DNA from: Acanthosepion esculentum
Taxonomy: Eukaryota > Mollusca > Cephalopoda > Sepiida > Sepiidae
Assembly (NCBI GenBank): GCA_964036315.1
Contig: OZ038480.1
Span: forward strand, 7,403,703-7,467,702
Length of the DNA stretch: 64,000 nucleotides
Direction: 5' to 3'
Positions 32,493 through 44,602 of the stretch are shown here, piece by piece; position 1 is the first letter of the stretch, and every line of letters starts with the position of its first letter. The notes under the pieces are model-generated. The model did no database searches and was not told the origin of the DNA. It saw only the letters and a list, made by a program, of their open reading frames with translations. The position numbers and the translations under genes are program-made.

Positions 32493-33529
32493 GAGATAAA
32501 GCACTGGTTTCCATTTTGATGATCTGTTTTGGTAATGAGAATTTGGAAGTATTAAGTTCTTGGTTATAGATGGTTATTCAAAGTACCTAATCCTTTTTGA
32601 TTCTGTTAAAATCAGGACAACATAGCAGGCAATGTAGGTTCATTACTAAAAAAATAGAATAAAATATTCAATTGGATTCAGTTAAAAAGACCACTAATCT
32701 TAATCCTGATTCAGACCACTAATCTTAATCCCGAGTCCCTTGCTTTTCAGATTTAAAGGGTTAAGAAAAATTTATCTCAGCCTAAATATATCTTTAAGGC
32801 CTTCTTTATTAACGCTTATGTTTAAATTTCTCTGTTAACTATATTTCAGTGGAGGCCAGTATATCAATTAACAATCAGGTGTGAACACTTCAAAGTAACA
32901 AGGACTGGATAATAAAATTCTTTCAGATATTAATTGGTAAATATAATATTGAGAAAACCCTTCAGCTAGGAGTTAAATAGCAGGGTTAACTGGACTCTTT
33001 AGCCTTGTGAGGCAATCAGTCTTGTAAATTCAAACTGTGAAGAAGTATATAGAGAAAATATTCTACTATGTTTCCTAAGAATGGTTAGTAATTCACAGAT
33101 AATGAATATTAAAAGGAATCTGTGGAGTGACACATGTCTATGACCTGAAAGATGGCATTTAAAAGAAAAAAAGTGAGAAAAAATGCTAATCTTTGTTTCC
33201 CATTTTTCTAAATTGATTTATTTAAACAATTCCATTTTCTACATTATTATTTTTATGTTCCCAAAGAGCATGTCATATTTTGAGTTTTTACTGTAATTAT
33301 TTGCATTTGTTATCAACAAAAAAGATTGTTAATGCTTTTAAGTGCTATACTTCAATGTTTCACACATTAAATAAAAATAATTCAGTAAAAAATATTTTTA
33401 ATGACTTTAGTTTCTGCTGTCAATTGAAAATATAGCAGATGCTTCTAAAATGACGTTTTTCTCATTTTCATGGACTCAAAGCTTCTCAAAATGGAACTAT
33501 GATCTGGAATTGAAATGAATTTGAAATGA
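32493..33529. other. AT-rich spacer
   Basis: No supported gene or repeat. A short local duplication, GACCACTAATCTTAATC, occurs at about 32689-32731. Confidence 0.45.
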
Positions 33530-34345
33530 TTTTTTTTAACCATTTCATCACAAGCAAGGTAATGAAGCCACTAAGGTGGTTACTGAGTGTGAGAGAATAT
33601 GAGAAAAAAAAAAAATGAGAACAATAAAAGAACACGAATTAAGAATACAGATAACAACTAATATTGCATTTAAATTTTTGGAGATTAAAGTTGTTTGGGA
33701 ATCGAGAAGTCAGAAGAGAGGTCCACAAATTAGAAGTCTTTTTAAAATTTTTTTTTTAAGCTTTTCACAGGGAAGCAATATTATAATGGTTGGAAAGTGA
33801 CTGAAGTCAAGATGCCAGATCAGGATGAATAACATTGCAGATTCTTCTTTGGATTTATCAAGAATTTCTAAATATATAACAGGAGCACCAGACCAGATGT
33901 GGCAGCAATATTCAAAGCATGTAGACTTATGAATATGTAAGATAGATTCCAGCAAGAAAAATTGTCTAGCACAGTGAATCAACATTCCTAGCAGTGTAAA
34001 AATGTTAATCCAAGAATGAGTCCCTTTCCTGGAGGTTAGCATCAGCCATGCTGATGAAAGGCTAAAAGGTTCTCGCAGATATTTAGAGGCATTAAAATTA
34101 ACAAGCAATTTCTTGTCTCAGTAACAACAGGCCATTTTTGAGTTCAGCTGCCAATTTGATTGATTAGACTGTTACTGTTAAGACTGGAATAAATAGTTGT
34201 GTCTTCAGCATAGATTCTAAGTTGAGAACTGATGACATCCGGAAGGTCATTGATGAAAATTAGGAACAATGTAGGTCCAAGGATAGATCCCTGGGAGACA
34301 CCTGCATTAATGTAAAAAGATCTAGAAGATTCTAACATAAAATTT
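33530..34345 (-). pseudogene. CR1-like LINE: RT palm to C-terminus and 3' tail
   Basis: Minus strand: [33 protein letters not shown] and [13 protein letters not shown] (catalytic YADD changed to YAED, 34190-34220). Then LVNFNASK, HKSTCFEYCCHIWSGAP and IYLEILDK. The 3' tail at 33535-33600 has TAGTGGCTTCATTACC, TTGCTTGTGATGAAATGG and an A run. The region between is frame-shifted and partly deleted. Confidence 0.85.
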
Positions 34346-34680
34346 CATTTGAACACTTCAAATACTTTGGTGTATGGGTCAGTTATAACAAATTTAGTAT
34401 TGCAGAAAAGGAAACTTAATAGAGAATAGACTGCGCTAGAAGTAGTTTTGCTCTAAACCTCAAGTTGCTACTAAACCAAAACATTAACCTAAAAACTCAA
34501 GTCATTTTCATAAATAGCCCGTTAGTTTGAGACTTTCATATGGATATTATGCATAGCACCAAAACTCATTCAGAAATATCTAAACTGTCAGCTGTATACA
34601 AAAATGTGAAAAGCAGCATTTTATGTTTGCATAAACATGTTTTTTGTAAATCTGGATGTTCAGACAAGGCATTATTAAAA
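34346..34680 (+). pseudogene. LINE RT C-terminal fragment of a different family
   Basis: Plus strand: HFKYFGVWVSYNKFSIAEKE, RIDCARSSFALNLKLLLNQN and THSEISKLSAVYKNVKSS fit the region after the RT palm in endonuclease-RT type LINEs. It abuts the CR1-like fragment tail to head. Confidence 0.65.
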
Positions 34681-34687
34681 TATAATA

Positions 34688-34767
34688 TTAGGTTGGTGCA
34701 AAAATAATGTCGTTTTTTGATGTTCTAACATATGTGAGAAAACAACATTATTTTTGCACCAACCTAA
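34688..34767. mobile_element. 80-bp mariner MITE, MADE1-like
   Basis: The left end TTAGGTTGGTGCAAAAATAA is matched by the right end TTATTTTTGCACCAACCTAA. The inverted repeat extends about 34 bp per arm with few mismatches. The element is flanked by TA at 34686-34687 and 34768-34769, the mariner target duplication. Both terminal sequence and length closely match the human MADE1/Hsmar1 MITE type (cecropia-like mariners). Confidence 0.85.
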
Positions 34768-35149
34768 TAGTAAAATTAAAATTTATTGGCAATTTTCTGA
34801 CATTTTCTCAGCAAATGTCTTAGTAAGGTTATAAAGTCAAAGTACCTAAAATTCAATAAAATATTAGAATGCTTAAAATATTTTTTAAAAATCTAAATTA
34901 CTGGGTAGTTAAAAAAATATATATGTAAAAAAAAAAAAAAAAAAAAATTCACATTGGATTTGTCAAGTAATTTTTCTAGTTATTGTCTCCTTTAGTTAAA
35001 TTTCCCAAACATCAGATTGTTAATAAATCACTCAAAACAAAAAAAACACCCACTACATTTAAAAAAAAGATGCTTTTCTGTGATATTTTAAATTCAACAT
35101 AAGTCATATTTTTTTCAATTCAGATCAATTAAAATCTAAATCAGCTATT

Positions 35150-35610
35150 TTTTCAAATTCTTCTTCAATGTGCCATGTCCCTTCAGGACATAGGTGATCA
35201 TGGCTCTCCAAAGTTTCCAGTCCTTTGTAGCTTTTAATAAATTTTGTTTTTCTGTTATTTCTCCTAAGCTCTGTTACATTTATTTACTCAAGCTCATTAA
35301 GTATGTTATGCGTTGTTTTCCTCTGTCTCTCTGACTTGTGAGTATCAGATTTTCCAAGCCCCCCTTCCTTATTATGTACCCCAGAAACCTCAACTGTCTC
35401 TTCCTGATGTTAAGCCTAAATTTCCTTTTTATTTCCCTTCTTTTCTAAATCTTTGTCGTCACTCACATGTTCAGTCCATGGTATCCTCAGCATCCTCCTG
35501 TAGAACTTCATTTCTGTTACTTCTGGTCATCTGTGAAGATATTGTCCAGTATCCACTGCCATACAGGAGGACTGATATTATGTAACAGTTCAGTACTCTT
35601 TTCTTTGTTT
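35150..35610 (-). pseudogene. RTE/L2-like LINE C-terminal region
   Basis: Minus strand: SVLLYGSGYWTISSQMTRS, NEVLQEDAEDTMD, then KRELRL-like and GYIMR-like segments in shifted frames, ending WKLWRAMITYVLKGHGT at 35170-35230. This is the domain after the RT in endonuclease-RT LINEs. Several stops. Confidence 0.75.
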
Positions 35611-36311
35611 CTAATGAAATTCAAATTACATTCCAGAAAAAGTATTTTTTTTTGTGATGTCAATGAACACTTGTTGCCACTTTTGTAATGTCAATGAATA
35701 TGCGTTGCCACTTTTGTAATGCTCGTTGTAGTAGAGACTTTATAATCTCAGATACAACTATAGTAACACCATTGAACAATACTGGTGTCAGTACTTGCTT
35801 GATAATACTTGCTTGAAGGTAACCACTGAAAAGTGATCAGGTTAGTGATCAGCATAGAGAATAGTGATCCGTATAGTAATAGAGGATAGAGTAGAAATGG
35901 TGATCAATTAGACGCCACGCAACTTCCTCCTTATGTGTTTCCTCTATGGTCATGTGATCTACTTAGTCAAAATAGGGTCGCCTGTGTTTGCTCTCTGGTG
36001 ATCCGTGTTCAAACTCCAGGATCAGCAGCAGCACTTTATTCATATATAACAATTTTAATTTTGAAAGATGTTTTTTATGTTGTGCTCACAAATCTGTCAA
36101 TACAGACTAATTTATTGATTTTACTAATAAGTAGAAAAAAGAATTCCAATCAAATTAAATTTGGTTTGAAATATACATTTTGATTATTGGGAATATTAAA
36201 TTTATATGCATTTTGATTATTGGGAATATTAAATTTAATCTATTACCTTGGAATTAAAATTAAAGCTTCAAGAAATTTTAAAAAATGCATTTTGAACTTT
36301 AGATATTTTTT
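35611..36311. other. Spacer with AT-rich repeat copy
   Basis: Short local duplications at 35660-35720 (AATGTCAATGAA, GTTGCCACTTTTGTAATG) and 36170-36240 (GCATTTTGATTATTGGGAAT twice). From about 36130 an AT-rich repeat is shared with 47430-47650, 48650-48800 and 51960-52190. Confidence 0.5.
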
Positions 36312-36715
36312 TTTTGTTGAGATTCCTACCTTTGCTACTTTATCGTTATTTCCATGGCAAATATTCTGACGAGGTACAGTCATTAGTTCAACTAGTTATG
36401 ACATTCGTGGCTAAGACTCGCCATGCCACATACACTGGGATAAGCCATTCTCATTCCCTTTGTATTCCAATAGTAAGGAGGAAGCTGTATTTGGACAGTT
36501 TCTTCCCAAGAGACTTTGTGAAACAGACTCCTGAGAGTATACTTCCTTGATCACTAAAATGTCCAAGTTCAGAGTTCAAGCTGTTATCTTTCCTACATAT
36601 CCGCATAAACTGCATTTTTACCTACTCCTCTCATGCAACGATGTCATTCAGTAACATTTACTTTGAGTGTCTCTTGGGCCTTGTACTTGTTGAAAAATGA
36701 ATGAAAAAAAAAAAA
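36312..36715 (+). pseudogene. CR1-like LINE C-terminus, second subfamily, with 3' tail
   Basis: Plus strand: LYRYFHGKYSDEVQSLV, TRHATYTGISHSHSLCIP and RKLYLDSFFPRDF. After frame changes comes the NVQVQSSSCYLSYISA region, then a 3' UTR ending AAAAATGAATG and an A run at 36704-36716. Confidence 0.75.
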
Positions 36716-37884
36716 GATTCTTGAGTTTACTGGCTCCAACACAACATTTTCATTTTAAATTAAGACTTCCATAAATACAGCCCTATATCAGTTGGTCTAA
36801 TTTGTATACAAGAAGAATTACTATAGAGAAGTGGAAAAAAAGGGATGTGTTATTGAATGCGTTATCATTTGGTTGAGGAAGAGTGTGAACATGGACCGTG
36901 GCTAAAAGGCAGTTTAAGAAGCACATATAAAAAGCTTATAATTCTTCTTATAATTAAAAACAAATATCTTACAAAAAGATTTTACTTTTGCTGAATAAGA
37001 GTGGCTTCATTATATCTAAGTATAGTGTAAAGTCAAATACTGTTTAAGAGACTTTCAAAATGCACAAAATTTATGGGAAATCTCCAAGGAGTTCTATTTT
37101 TTTTTAAGTTCATCTTGAGACATAAAAATTAAGAAAACAATAGAATGGTAGCCAAAGAATAAGCCCAGGTTTTGGGTATCATTCAACATTGATATCACAC
37201 TGGCAGAAATTTATATTTAGAAAAAACATAGCTGAAAGAATTATTTCCTCATTATTTTCATCTGGAGTTAAAGTTTGTGCAAGAAAAATAAAAGTCTAAA
37301 TAATTTTGACTTGATAACTTATTTTCTATGTTCAATTATAATCTATTCTGACAACATATACATTTATTTTTACATCTGATTTTCTTTTCTTAAAGAGATG
37401 GTCATCAGTTCTATTTACATACAAGTTCAAGAAAATACAAAGTGAAAAAAGAAAATAATGACTAAAAGTAAAATTCATAATCTATTTTTACATTATTTTC
37501 TGAGTAATTGCATGTAAAATCCAAACTTTCGTTTTATGAAAGGCCAAAAAACAGAATCACAATTCCAACTAATTTATGTGTTGTTCATCAGTATTTAAAC
37601 TTAACATACTGTGCATACATTTAAAAATTGCTTAGCAATAATTCCCACCTTCCATAAGTTGCTGAAATACACAAAACAGTGATTTCCAAATTTTTTTGAA
37701 TCAAGACACCTTACTGAACAACTGCATCCATGCTTATCTAGGTAACTAATTAACAAACAACAAATAAAAAAAATAAAGAAATGCAACAGAATCATTTAAG
37801 CAAACATAAAGAAAAAATTCCTCTGTTGCCTGAATTCCTTTAACTGAATCTATTTATTCTTTTTTGCTTTTTCCACCTGTGAAG
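36716..37884. other. AT-rich spacer
   Basis: No supported gene; open frames are short and AT-driven. Confidence 0.45.
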
Positions 37885-38625
37885 AAAACCAGCATCTTAA
37901 ACCCTGTCAAGTGTCTTTGAGATATCTAAAAGCAACAAGCTGAGCTTCACCATTCTTATCTAAAGCTTGATAAAATCTTTCAACAATAATTGTTAACACA
38001 TCATCAGTTGACCTAGAGAAGCAAAAGCCATATTGTTTGTCTGAAAGAAGATACTGCGAAGTGAGATGCTTAACCAATTCAGAGTTGACTAGAGCTTCTA
38101 GTACTTTGCCAAAAAAAAAGGTAGATGGCTAATAGGCTGATAGAAGGATCAGGGGTCACCTGAATTCTTAGAGACTGTAGCTATAGAACAGGAGCCTGTT
38201 CAGGAGCACATTTCTTAACAACTATTGCAGGGATACCATCAAGTCCATATGCTTTGTGGGGATCTAGTTTAGAGATGATAGCAGAAACCATGGATAGTAT
38301 TACATGCATATATCACACAACAGAGACTCAATTCTAAGTGGAAAGTCAGGCAAAGATACTCCAGATTTGTCAGGAGTTGAATTTGAAGAGAATTTACAAG
38401 CAAAACATTCAGCTTTATCAGCAGGAGATAACACCACAAATAGAATGAACAAAGGAGGAATAAAAGATTTAATCTTATTTAACACGTGATTGCAGAGTCA
38501 CAAGAACCAAACTTGTTAGAGGATATTTGGTGCCTCATTCTGCAGCCAATGGATGTATGGATTTTTGATCTGATTTAATCTTTATCAAATTACAAAATGA
38601 AAGTTATCTTGAATGGCCACTCTTC
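37885..38625 (-). pseudogene. CR1-like LINE: RT N-terminal part, inverted
   Basis: Minus strand from 38625: IPPLFILFVVLSPADKAECF, FSSNSTPDKSGVSLPDF, then AIISKLDPHKAYGLDGIPAI (RT box 1, about 38220-38290), LLSDKQYGFCFSRSTDDVL and VERFYQALDKNGEAQLVAF (about 37900-38040). One frameshift lies near 38110. It ends where the next RT box would begin. Directly to the right lies the later part of the RT in the opposite orientation. Confidence 0.85.
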
Positions 38626-38628
38626 TAG

Positions 38629-39375
38629 ATCTTTTTGCATTAATGTATGCATCCCCCACCCCCAGGCTCTATCCTTGGACCTACATTGTTCCTAATTTTC
38701 ATCAATGACTTCCCTGGTGTCACCAGCTCTCAATTTGGTATCTATGCTGATGACAATGATTTACTCCTGTCGTTGATAAGTTCAAATTGGCTGCTGATTT
38801 AAAAAATGTCCTACAATCTGATGTCAACAGGGGCAAGGAAAGGCTTGTTAATTTTAGCACCCCTAAAATAAAACTGTTCTCTTAATTCTCTGAGAGAACC
38901 TTTTTTGCCTTCCATCAGCATGGCTGATGCTAACCTTCAAGTAAGTAACTTATTGCACCCTCTTGGGCTATTTTTCACTGACATGAAATGGAAAGATTAT
39001 ATTGAATCAATTGCTAGGTCTGCTGCTAGGAAAGTTAGTTCACTTTTGCAAGAATTTATTTCACACTTTTATACATCTACCATTTGTCCATGCATTGAAT
39101 ATTGCTACCACATCTGGTCTGCAGCTTCTGCTATATATTTAGAGATTCTTGATAAAGTACAAAGAAGAATTTGCAATGTTATTGGTTCTGACCTGGCATC
39201 TCAGCTTCTGTCACTTTCCATCACTATAACGTAGCTTCCCGGTGCCTATTCTATAAATAGTTTCATGGTAATTGTTCTGATGAATTTTCCTCTATTGTAC
39301 CTTGACTATATGAATTTAAGCACAATACTAGATTGGCAGCTAGGTCACATCATTTTACAAGCTTAATCAGGAAAA
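38629..39375 (+). pseudogene. CR1-like LINE: RT palm to C-terminus
   Basis: Plus strand: [33 protein letters not shown] (intact YADD, about 38740-38760), then ISMADANLQVSNLLHPLGL, KWKDYIESIARSAARKV, ICPCIEYCYHIWSAASA and DKVQRRICNVIGSDLASQ. After a frame change, CLFYK and FHGNCSDEFSSIVP follow. No 3' tail is seen after 39375. Confidence 0.85.
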
Positions 39376-41271
39376 AGTATTTCCTGTTTTTCATTTTCCT
39401 TATCATCATCTGGGGAAATTGAAACAAACATGACACATTTATTGCTAGCAAGAACACCATGAAATGTCCAATGGTTGTTACTGTGATTGAAAAGAGAGAA
39501 TTAATCTCTTATGGGAATGAATCTATGATTGGAGGTGAGTCAGATGTAAATCGATATATGACAGTATTAAAATTTCTGATATAACATGGTAACTCTAAGT
39601 ACTAACCACAGAGCACAATTTCAGAACATCTGTCTTAAATATCTGAGTCGAGGACCAACAAAAATATTTCAATATTTAGAAGCCTTCGGTAAAATTCACA
39701 AGTTACAGAAACAAACACCCGTTTGTAGTTGTTCATGTTTTAAAATGGTTCACACATTTATATGAGAATCAACATCTGTTTATAAGAGCAAGATACACGA
39801 GAAAACCATGACTGGAAAGGATTGTTACCAAGCATGAATTGTAATTCCTTTATGATCAAGAATCAATGAAAAATAGTTATGCTTCAAGTAAAAGCCTGTA
39901 CCCAAACAAGGATTCAATAGCTGATATCGTGTTTATTCTCGATGCTATTTTGATAAAATTAATATGTAAACAAAGTTTAATCTGTTCTCTTCCTGAAGAT
40001 ACAATTCTTTTTCATGTATGATGACTAGTTTTTTTTTTGTATCTCTTTAAATTATGTCACTATTTCAATGACAAACACTGATTTTGCATATTTCCAAATT
40101 TGACGATTTCATGGTGCTTTTCAAATTAGTTGTGCTCCTAGTTGTGCCCTTTTACACATATCAAAATAGTCCCATCTTAAAGAAAAAAGTATGCTTGTCA
40201 ATTTGGTGGGGGAACCATAAGCTTTGAAATTGTCTTTCACAAAAATTTTCTATGCTGAAAAATTTAGTGAATGAAGTACCAGAGAAATTCAACATTTAAA
40301 AAAAATGAAATTTACACCTCCTTGTAGAACAAAGTCTCATCTTTAATAATCAGTTGGTTTCATTTCTCTGCACCCAAACAACTCAAGATGCATGTGAATC
40401 AAAAAGAGGACATACAGCATTCAATCTGTGCAAAAGAGTGGGTCCTGACACCTCGAAATTTGCATTGTTGACTGAGTGAATGTTAATCATCAACTGAATA
40501 CCATTTTAAATCAGACTTTTTTCATTGATGGATAACACAGCTTAAATCTTTTTCTCATATTTCTTCAAAAGATGTATAAATAAAACAATTATTTATTTTT
40601 TTTAAAATAAATTCAAGCTGACAGTTTGGACAAAATAAAAGAATATTTTATTTTGACTAATCTGTCAGCTCGAATTCTATTTTCATTTCTGAAAATAATA
40701 TAGGTATATTTTTAGTTCTTTAAATTTTTTTTCATTTTTGATTGTCCATAAAAAAGTAAAATAAAACTTTTAAATGGTCATTTAATGATAAAGCATTACT
40801 ATGTACTGAAGAAAATTTTTTTATAAACAAAATTATCAAGCAAAATAACAACTTAAAACTAATATGGAAAAAAAAGAAAACAAAACAATTTTATGCGTTT
40901 AAATAAAGTTTTAACTTTTTAAGACATTTTTAAAAAAACATTGCTACGGACACTCACTGAATCTCCACTCTGACAGCAAAGGAAAAATTTAAAATCAAGT
41001 ATTTGTCTTTCGTTTCAAAGTAAATTAGTAAAATTAACAAATAACTGACTAGATTTTGTAAAAATAACACTTCTCTTTTGTTTAAAACAGAGTAAAAATA
41101 ATGTTTATACAGTAACCTGTGAGCTGTTGTAATAACAGTAGCCTTCTAATGTTAACACACCAAAATGGTGTTTTAAACTATTGAAGGCTTTTAAGAAATT
41201 CAGTTGGCAAATCACCATAAGGAGAGGAAATGCAGAAGAATCATTCCCGGTGTCCAGAAAGTGCCAGATGT
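39376..41271. other. AT-rich spacer with a hairpin
   Basis: No supported gene. The palindrome at 40611-40675 is listed separately. Confidence 0.45.
40611..40675. repeat. 65-bp imperfect palindrome (hairpin)
   Basis: Two 30-bp arms (ATTCAAGCTGACAG... and ...CTGTCAGCTCGAAT) with four mismatches enclose a GAATA loop. It could be a short MITE, or a precursor-like RNA hairpin if transcribed. Confidence 0.7.
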
Positions 41272-41612
41272 CCTCAAGTACACATGGCACAGTGTATAAA
41301 GGCGTTACTTAGATCCTGTGACAGGACCCAAAGAGTGTGAGTTCAATACCTGGTTAAGGCAGTGGAGAACTTTCAGAGGGAAATTAACAAAAAGATAACT
41401 GATAACTGACATCCATTAAACATGGCATGTGGAACTAGAACAGTGAGCAAAATAAAGGGTTCAGACATTCCAACCACCTGAAGAAGGCCAGAGCGTACAA
41501 CGACCGAAACGTAATAAATATGGCGACAAAGATGAGGACAGTAGTCTGAATAATGTAAATAATGTACATAATACCTCATCTCAGAAATATAGACAGATAC
41601 TGAAGTTTTTTC
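41272..41612 (+). mobile_element. tRNA-derived SINE, complete copy
   Basis: Head CACATGGCACAGTGTATAAA (box A) and GTGAGTTCAATACCTGG (box B). The body has CACCTGAAGAAGGCCAGAGC, CGACCGAAACGTAATAAATA, and the tail CATAATACCTCATCTCAGAA with ATATAGACAGATACT. This is the copy whose tail best matches the 107-bp satellite unit. Confidence 0.85.
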
Positions 41613-43225
41613 TATTAGTTTAAAACTGAAGAAGTTTGAAGCACTAGTATAAAGTATTTGTTTTCCTGTTGTAAAAACAAACTTCTAAGTTTTGTAGTTA
41701 TTACTGTTCTGATTTTGAAGAGTTGAAAATGACATAATTTTGCAGAATCATCCAAAATAAGATACATAGATTACTAAAGGTATTGATATTTTTTGTTGAA
41801 TTTCTAGTACCAAAATTAGTAAAGTTTAAAAAGGTTAAGGGATGAACCTCCAATCGATACTTTTTTTTTTATGGTAACATAAGTATGGCACTTTAGTTCT
41901 GACCTGTTTTTTCTTCCTATTCAGTCAGTGTCTTGAAATCACTGTTTTCCAATCCATCAGTATGTCATTTTTCATGCAGTTATTTACAGATTCTTGTATA
42001 CTAGAACCAATGCTTACTTCAGTAATTAAAACGCAAGTTGTTATTATTCTAAAAACAAATATTTGTCTTATTTTTTCATGCATAATTTCTTCCCCTTACC
42101 ACCAAGAAAATTTTCAGAATTACAACAAAAATATTTCATTCACTTACAAGAATAGTTTTGTCGGAGTTAGGTCCTCCTTAATTCCCTAGTGGTTCATTAG
42201 GGGGTCGCTTTCCCTACACTATAAATATTGGGTAATTTATTGCCTCGTTCTCTTTTCACTTTGCATTTCAGCGGACACATTTAAAAACGTGATCTCTCAC
42301 AGAGATCAGCGTTTTCGCCTGCTTATGGGAAACGCCATTAAACACACGTACATATGAACATTCACCAAAATACAAACTCTTCACATCCACACACAAACAC
42401 AAATGTTGATGTCTTTGTCACTTGTTGTTTAATACATATATTTGTTGATATATATATATATATATCTCTCGGTCTGGTTTGTTTCCTTTACCTCTTCGTT
42501 TGGATTCCACTCGAGTCCACATTGTTCTTGTAGTTGGGCCTTCTAGCAGGAATAAACAGCACATGATCCTAATACCACACTCAAAAACACACGGTCCTCT
42601 ACAGTTTATTATAATTTTTTTTTATAAGAAAGTTAAAGATAAAATAATTACAAACAATACGATACACTACGTTTGTTTATTGCACTTTCATTTGAGGGAA
42701 AAATATAAAAAGTAAATTAAATAAATGATTAATAAAAGATTGTAGATAAAAAAATAAATATTATAATAGTTTAGTAATCAAGGTTTGTCTTTTTACACTT
42801 GCTTTAAGATACGTCTTGAAAATGATTAATAATTGTTAATGATGGTTAATTAAAAATGAACTAATCTGATGTGAAATATTTGCACATTACATTTTCTAAA
42901 ATTAGAACAGCTCATAAAGAACACGTCAAAATAAATTGGAGAAGGGCGGGCAGTTTGTGTTTTAATTTTTCAAATTTGAAAAAGATATACACTTTTGTAT
43001 TTATTGATCAATCAAAAGGGTGGCTTCCATTTAAGAGTTGAGATTCATCTGGAGCCTATCTGAAGGCTATGTAACAAGACGACTTAGCAGAAGATTTCAA
43101 AAGGCATAAAAACTTTGAAAGGTACAAGAAAACAGAAAGCACCAATAAGTTACGGGGATATCAAAAGACAACACTATTTTGGTTGTCACCAGTCAATGAA
43201 TTGGGCTGTGTTTAAAACACAAGAT
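41613..43225. other. Spacer; possible LTR-like or promoter-like block near 42190-42600
   Basis: A GC-richer stretch has ACTATAAATATTGGG (42221-42235), a hairpin TGATCTCTCACAGAGATCA (42291-42309) and (AT)n at 42451-42466. No matching second LTR or ORF is found, so I leave it unnamed. Confidence 0.35.
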
Positions 43226-43865
43226 GTAAGAAGCATATATGGTCTGGAGCCCCTGCTGTTTGCCTCAGGGTTTTTGATAAGATCCAGAGACGGATATGCA
43301 ATGTAATTGGCCCCGATCTATCATCTCGTCTGCAGTCTCTCTCTCACAGATGCGATGTTGCCTCGCTCTGTCTTTTTTATAAATACTTTCACGGTAATTG
43401 CTCCGAGGAGCTGCTTTCGCTGGTTCCTAGGCATCATGAATTTAAACGTCCCACGAGGCTGGCATCCCGTTTCCACCCCTTCACTGTTGAAACTGTTAGA
43501 TGTAGATGTCTCTTCTACTCCAACAGCTTCATGTCTCGCACATCTCGCCTGTGGAATTCCCTTCCTTATTCTTGCTTCCCTGACAAATACAAGCTCCAAC
43601 TATTTAAGTGTAACGTCAATCGACATCTCCAGCTGCCTTGATCTATCCTCTTCCCTTCTCCATATCCTTTCACCTTTCATTTCCATCTGCTCTCGCTCCA
43701 AATCTTCTGTAACCCTCTTGCCTTGATCGATCCACTATCTTTCTCCACATCCTCTCCTTTACCACTCCTATCTGCTCTTCCTCCAAACCTTCTGTAACCC
43801 CCTGCATACTAGTGGCTTCCAGCCTTGCTTGGGGTGAAAAGCTTAAAAAAAAAAAAAAAAAAAAG
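43226..43865 (+). pseudogene. CR1-like LINE C-terminus with intact final frame and 3' tail
   Basis: The true frame runs from about 43228 to a stop at 43639-43641: WSGAP, RRICNVIGPDLSSRLQSLS, CLFYKYFHGNCSEELLSLVP, RHHEFKRPTRLAS and SRTSRLWNSLPY. It is open for about 138 codons, unlike most copies here. The 3' UTR holds an imperfect duplication (CCACATCCTCTCC, TCTGTAACCC twice) and ends TAGTGGCTTCCAGCC, TTGCTTGGGGTGAAAAGCTT and A20. Confidence 0.85.
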
Positions 43866-44284
43866 CAAATGAAAAAAAGAAGCAAAATCAAATGAAACCA
43901 GTGAAGTGAATTAAACTGTATTCTAGAAAAGGAACAAATTTGTTAGACCCAAGTGACTCTAGGGAATTCTGCCAAAGCCCTTTTCAGTTTCATCTTTCAA
44001 TTAAGGAAGTGCATCTTTTTTTGAAAGAATGTGTTTTGAACCATTTTTAAAAGGATTTGTACCTTTACTGAAAAAAATGTATATCTTTTTTATGAGCCAC
44101 TAATTCTATATTTTGAACTGGTTAACATATAATTACATTTATTTACACTATAGTTTTCTTCTGGTAATGCCTTAATGCTTTCAAATTTATTCATTAATTC
44201 ATTGTTTAATAAAAGCATGTGAAATAAAAATTTATATTCTTAAAATATTGGTTATAGAAAATTTATTTTTTAAACATGAATTAC
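43866..44284. other. AT-rich spacer
   Basis: Nothing recognisable. Confidence 0.45.
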
Positions 44285-44602
44285 AAATTCTTGATACACT
44301 ATTTACATTATTCGGACTATTGTCCTCATCTTTGCCGCCATATTTATTACAACGTTTCGGCTGTTGTACGATTCGGCATTCTTCAGGTGGTTGAAATGTC
44401 GAACTGAACCCTTTAGTTCGCTCACTGGGGTAGACTGTTCTAATTCCACGTGCCAAGTTTAATGGATGTCAGTTATCAGTTATCTCCTGTTAATTCCCCT
44501 CTCCAAGTTCTCCACTGCCTTAACCGGGTATTGAACTCACGCTCTTTGGGTCCTGTCACTGGATCTAACTAATACCTTTCTCCAATGTGCCATGTGTCCT
44601 TG
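44285..44602 (-). mobile_element. tRNA-derived SINE, reversed
   Basis: Minus strand: AAGGACACATGGCACATTGG (box A), GCGTGAGTTCAATACCCGG (box B), CTACCCCAGTGAGCGAACT, CACCTGAAGAATGCCGAATC, CAGCCGAAACGTTGTAATAA. Its head end points directly at the satellite that starts at 44603. Confidence 0.85.

Noticed and set aside
42190..42600. Possible solo LTR or host promoter (ACTATAAATATTGGG, hairpin at 42291)
   Set aside because: No second copy, no TG...CA boundaries and no downstream ORF could be defined.
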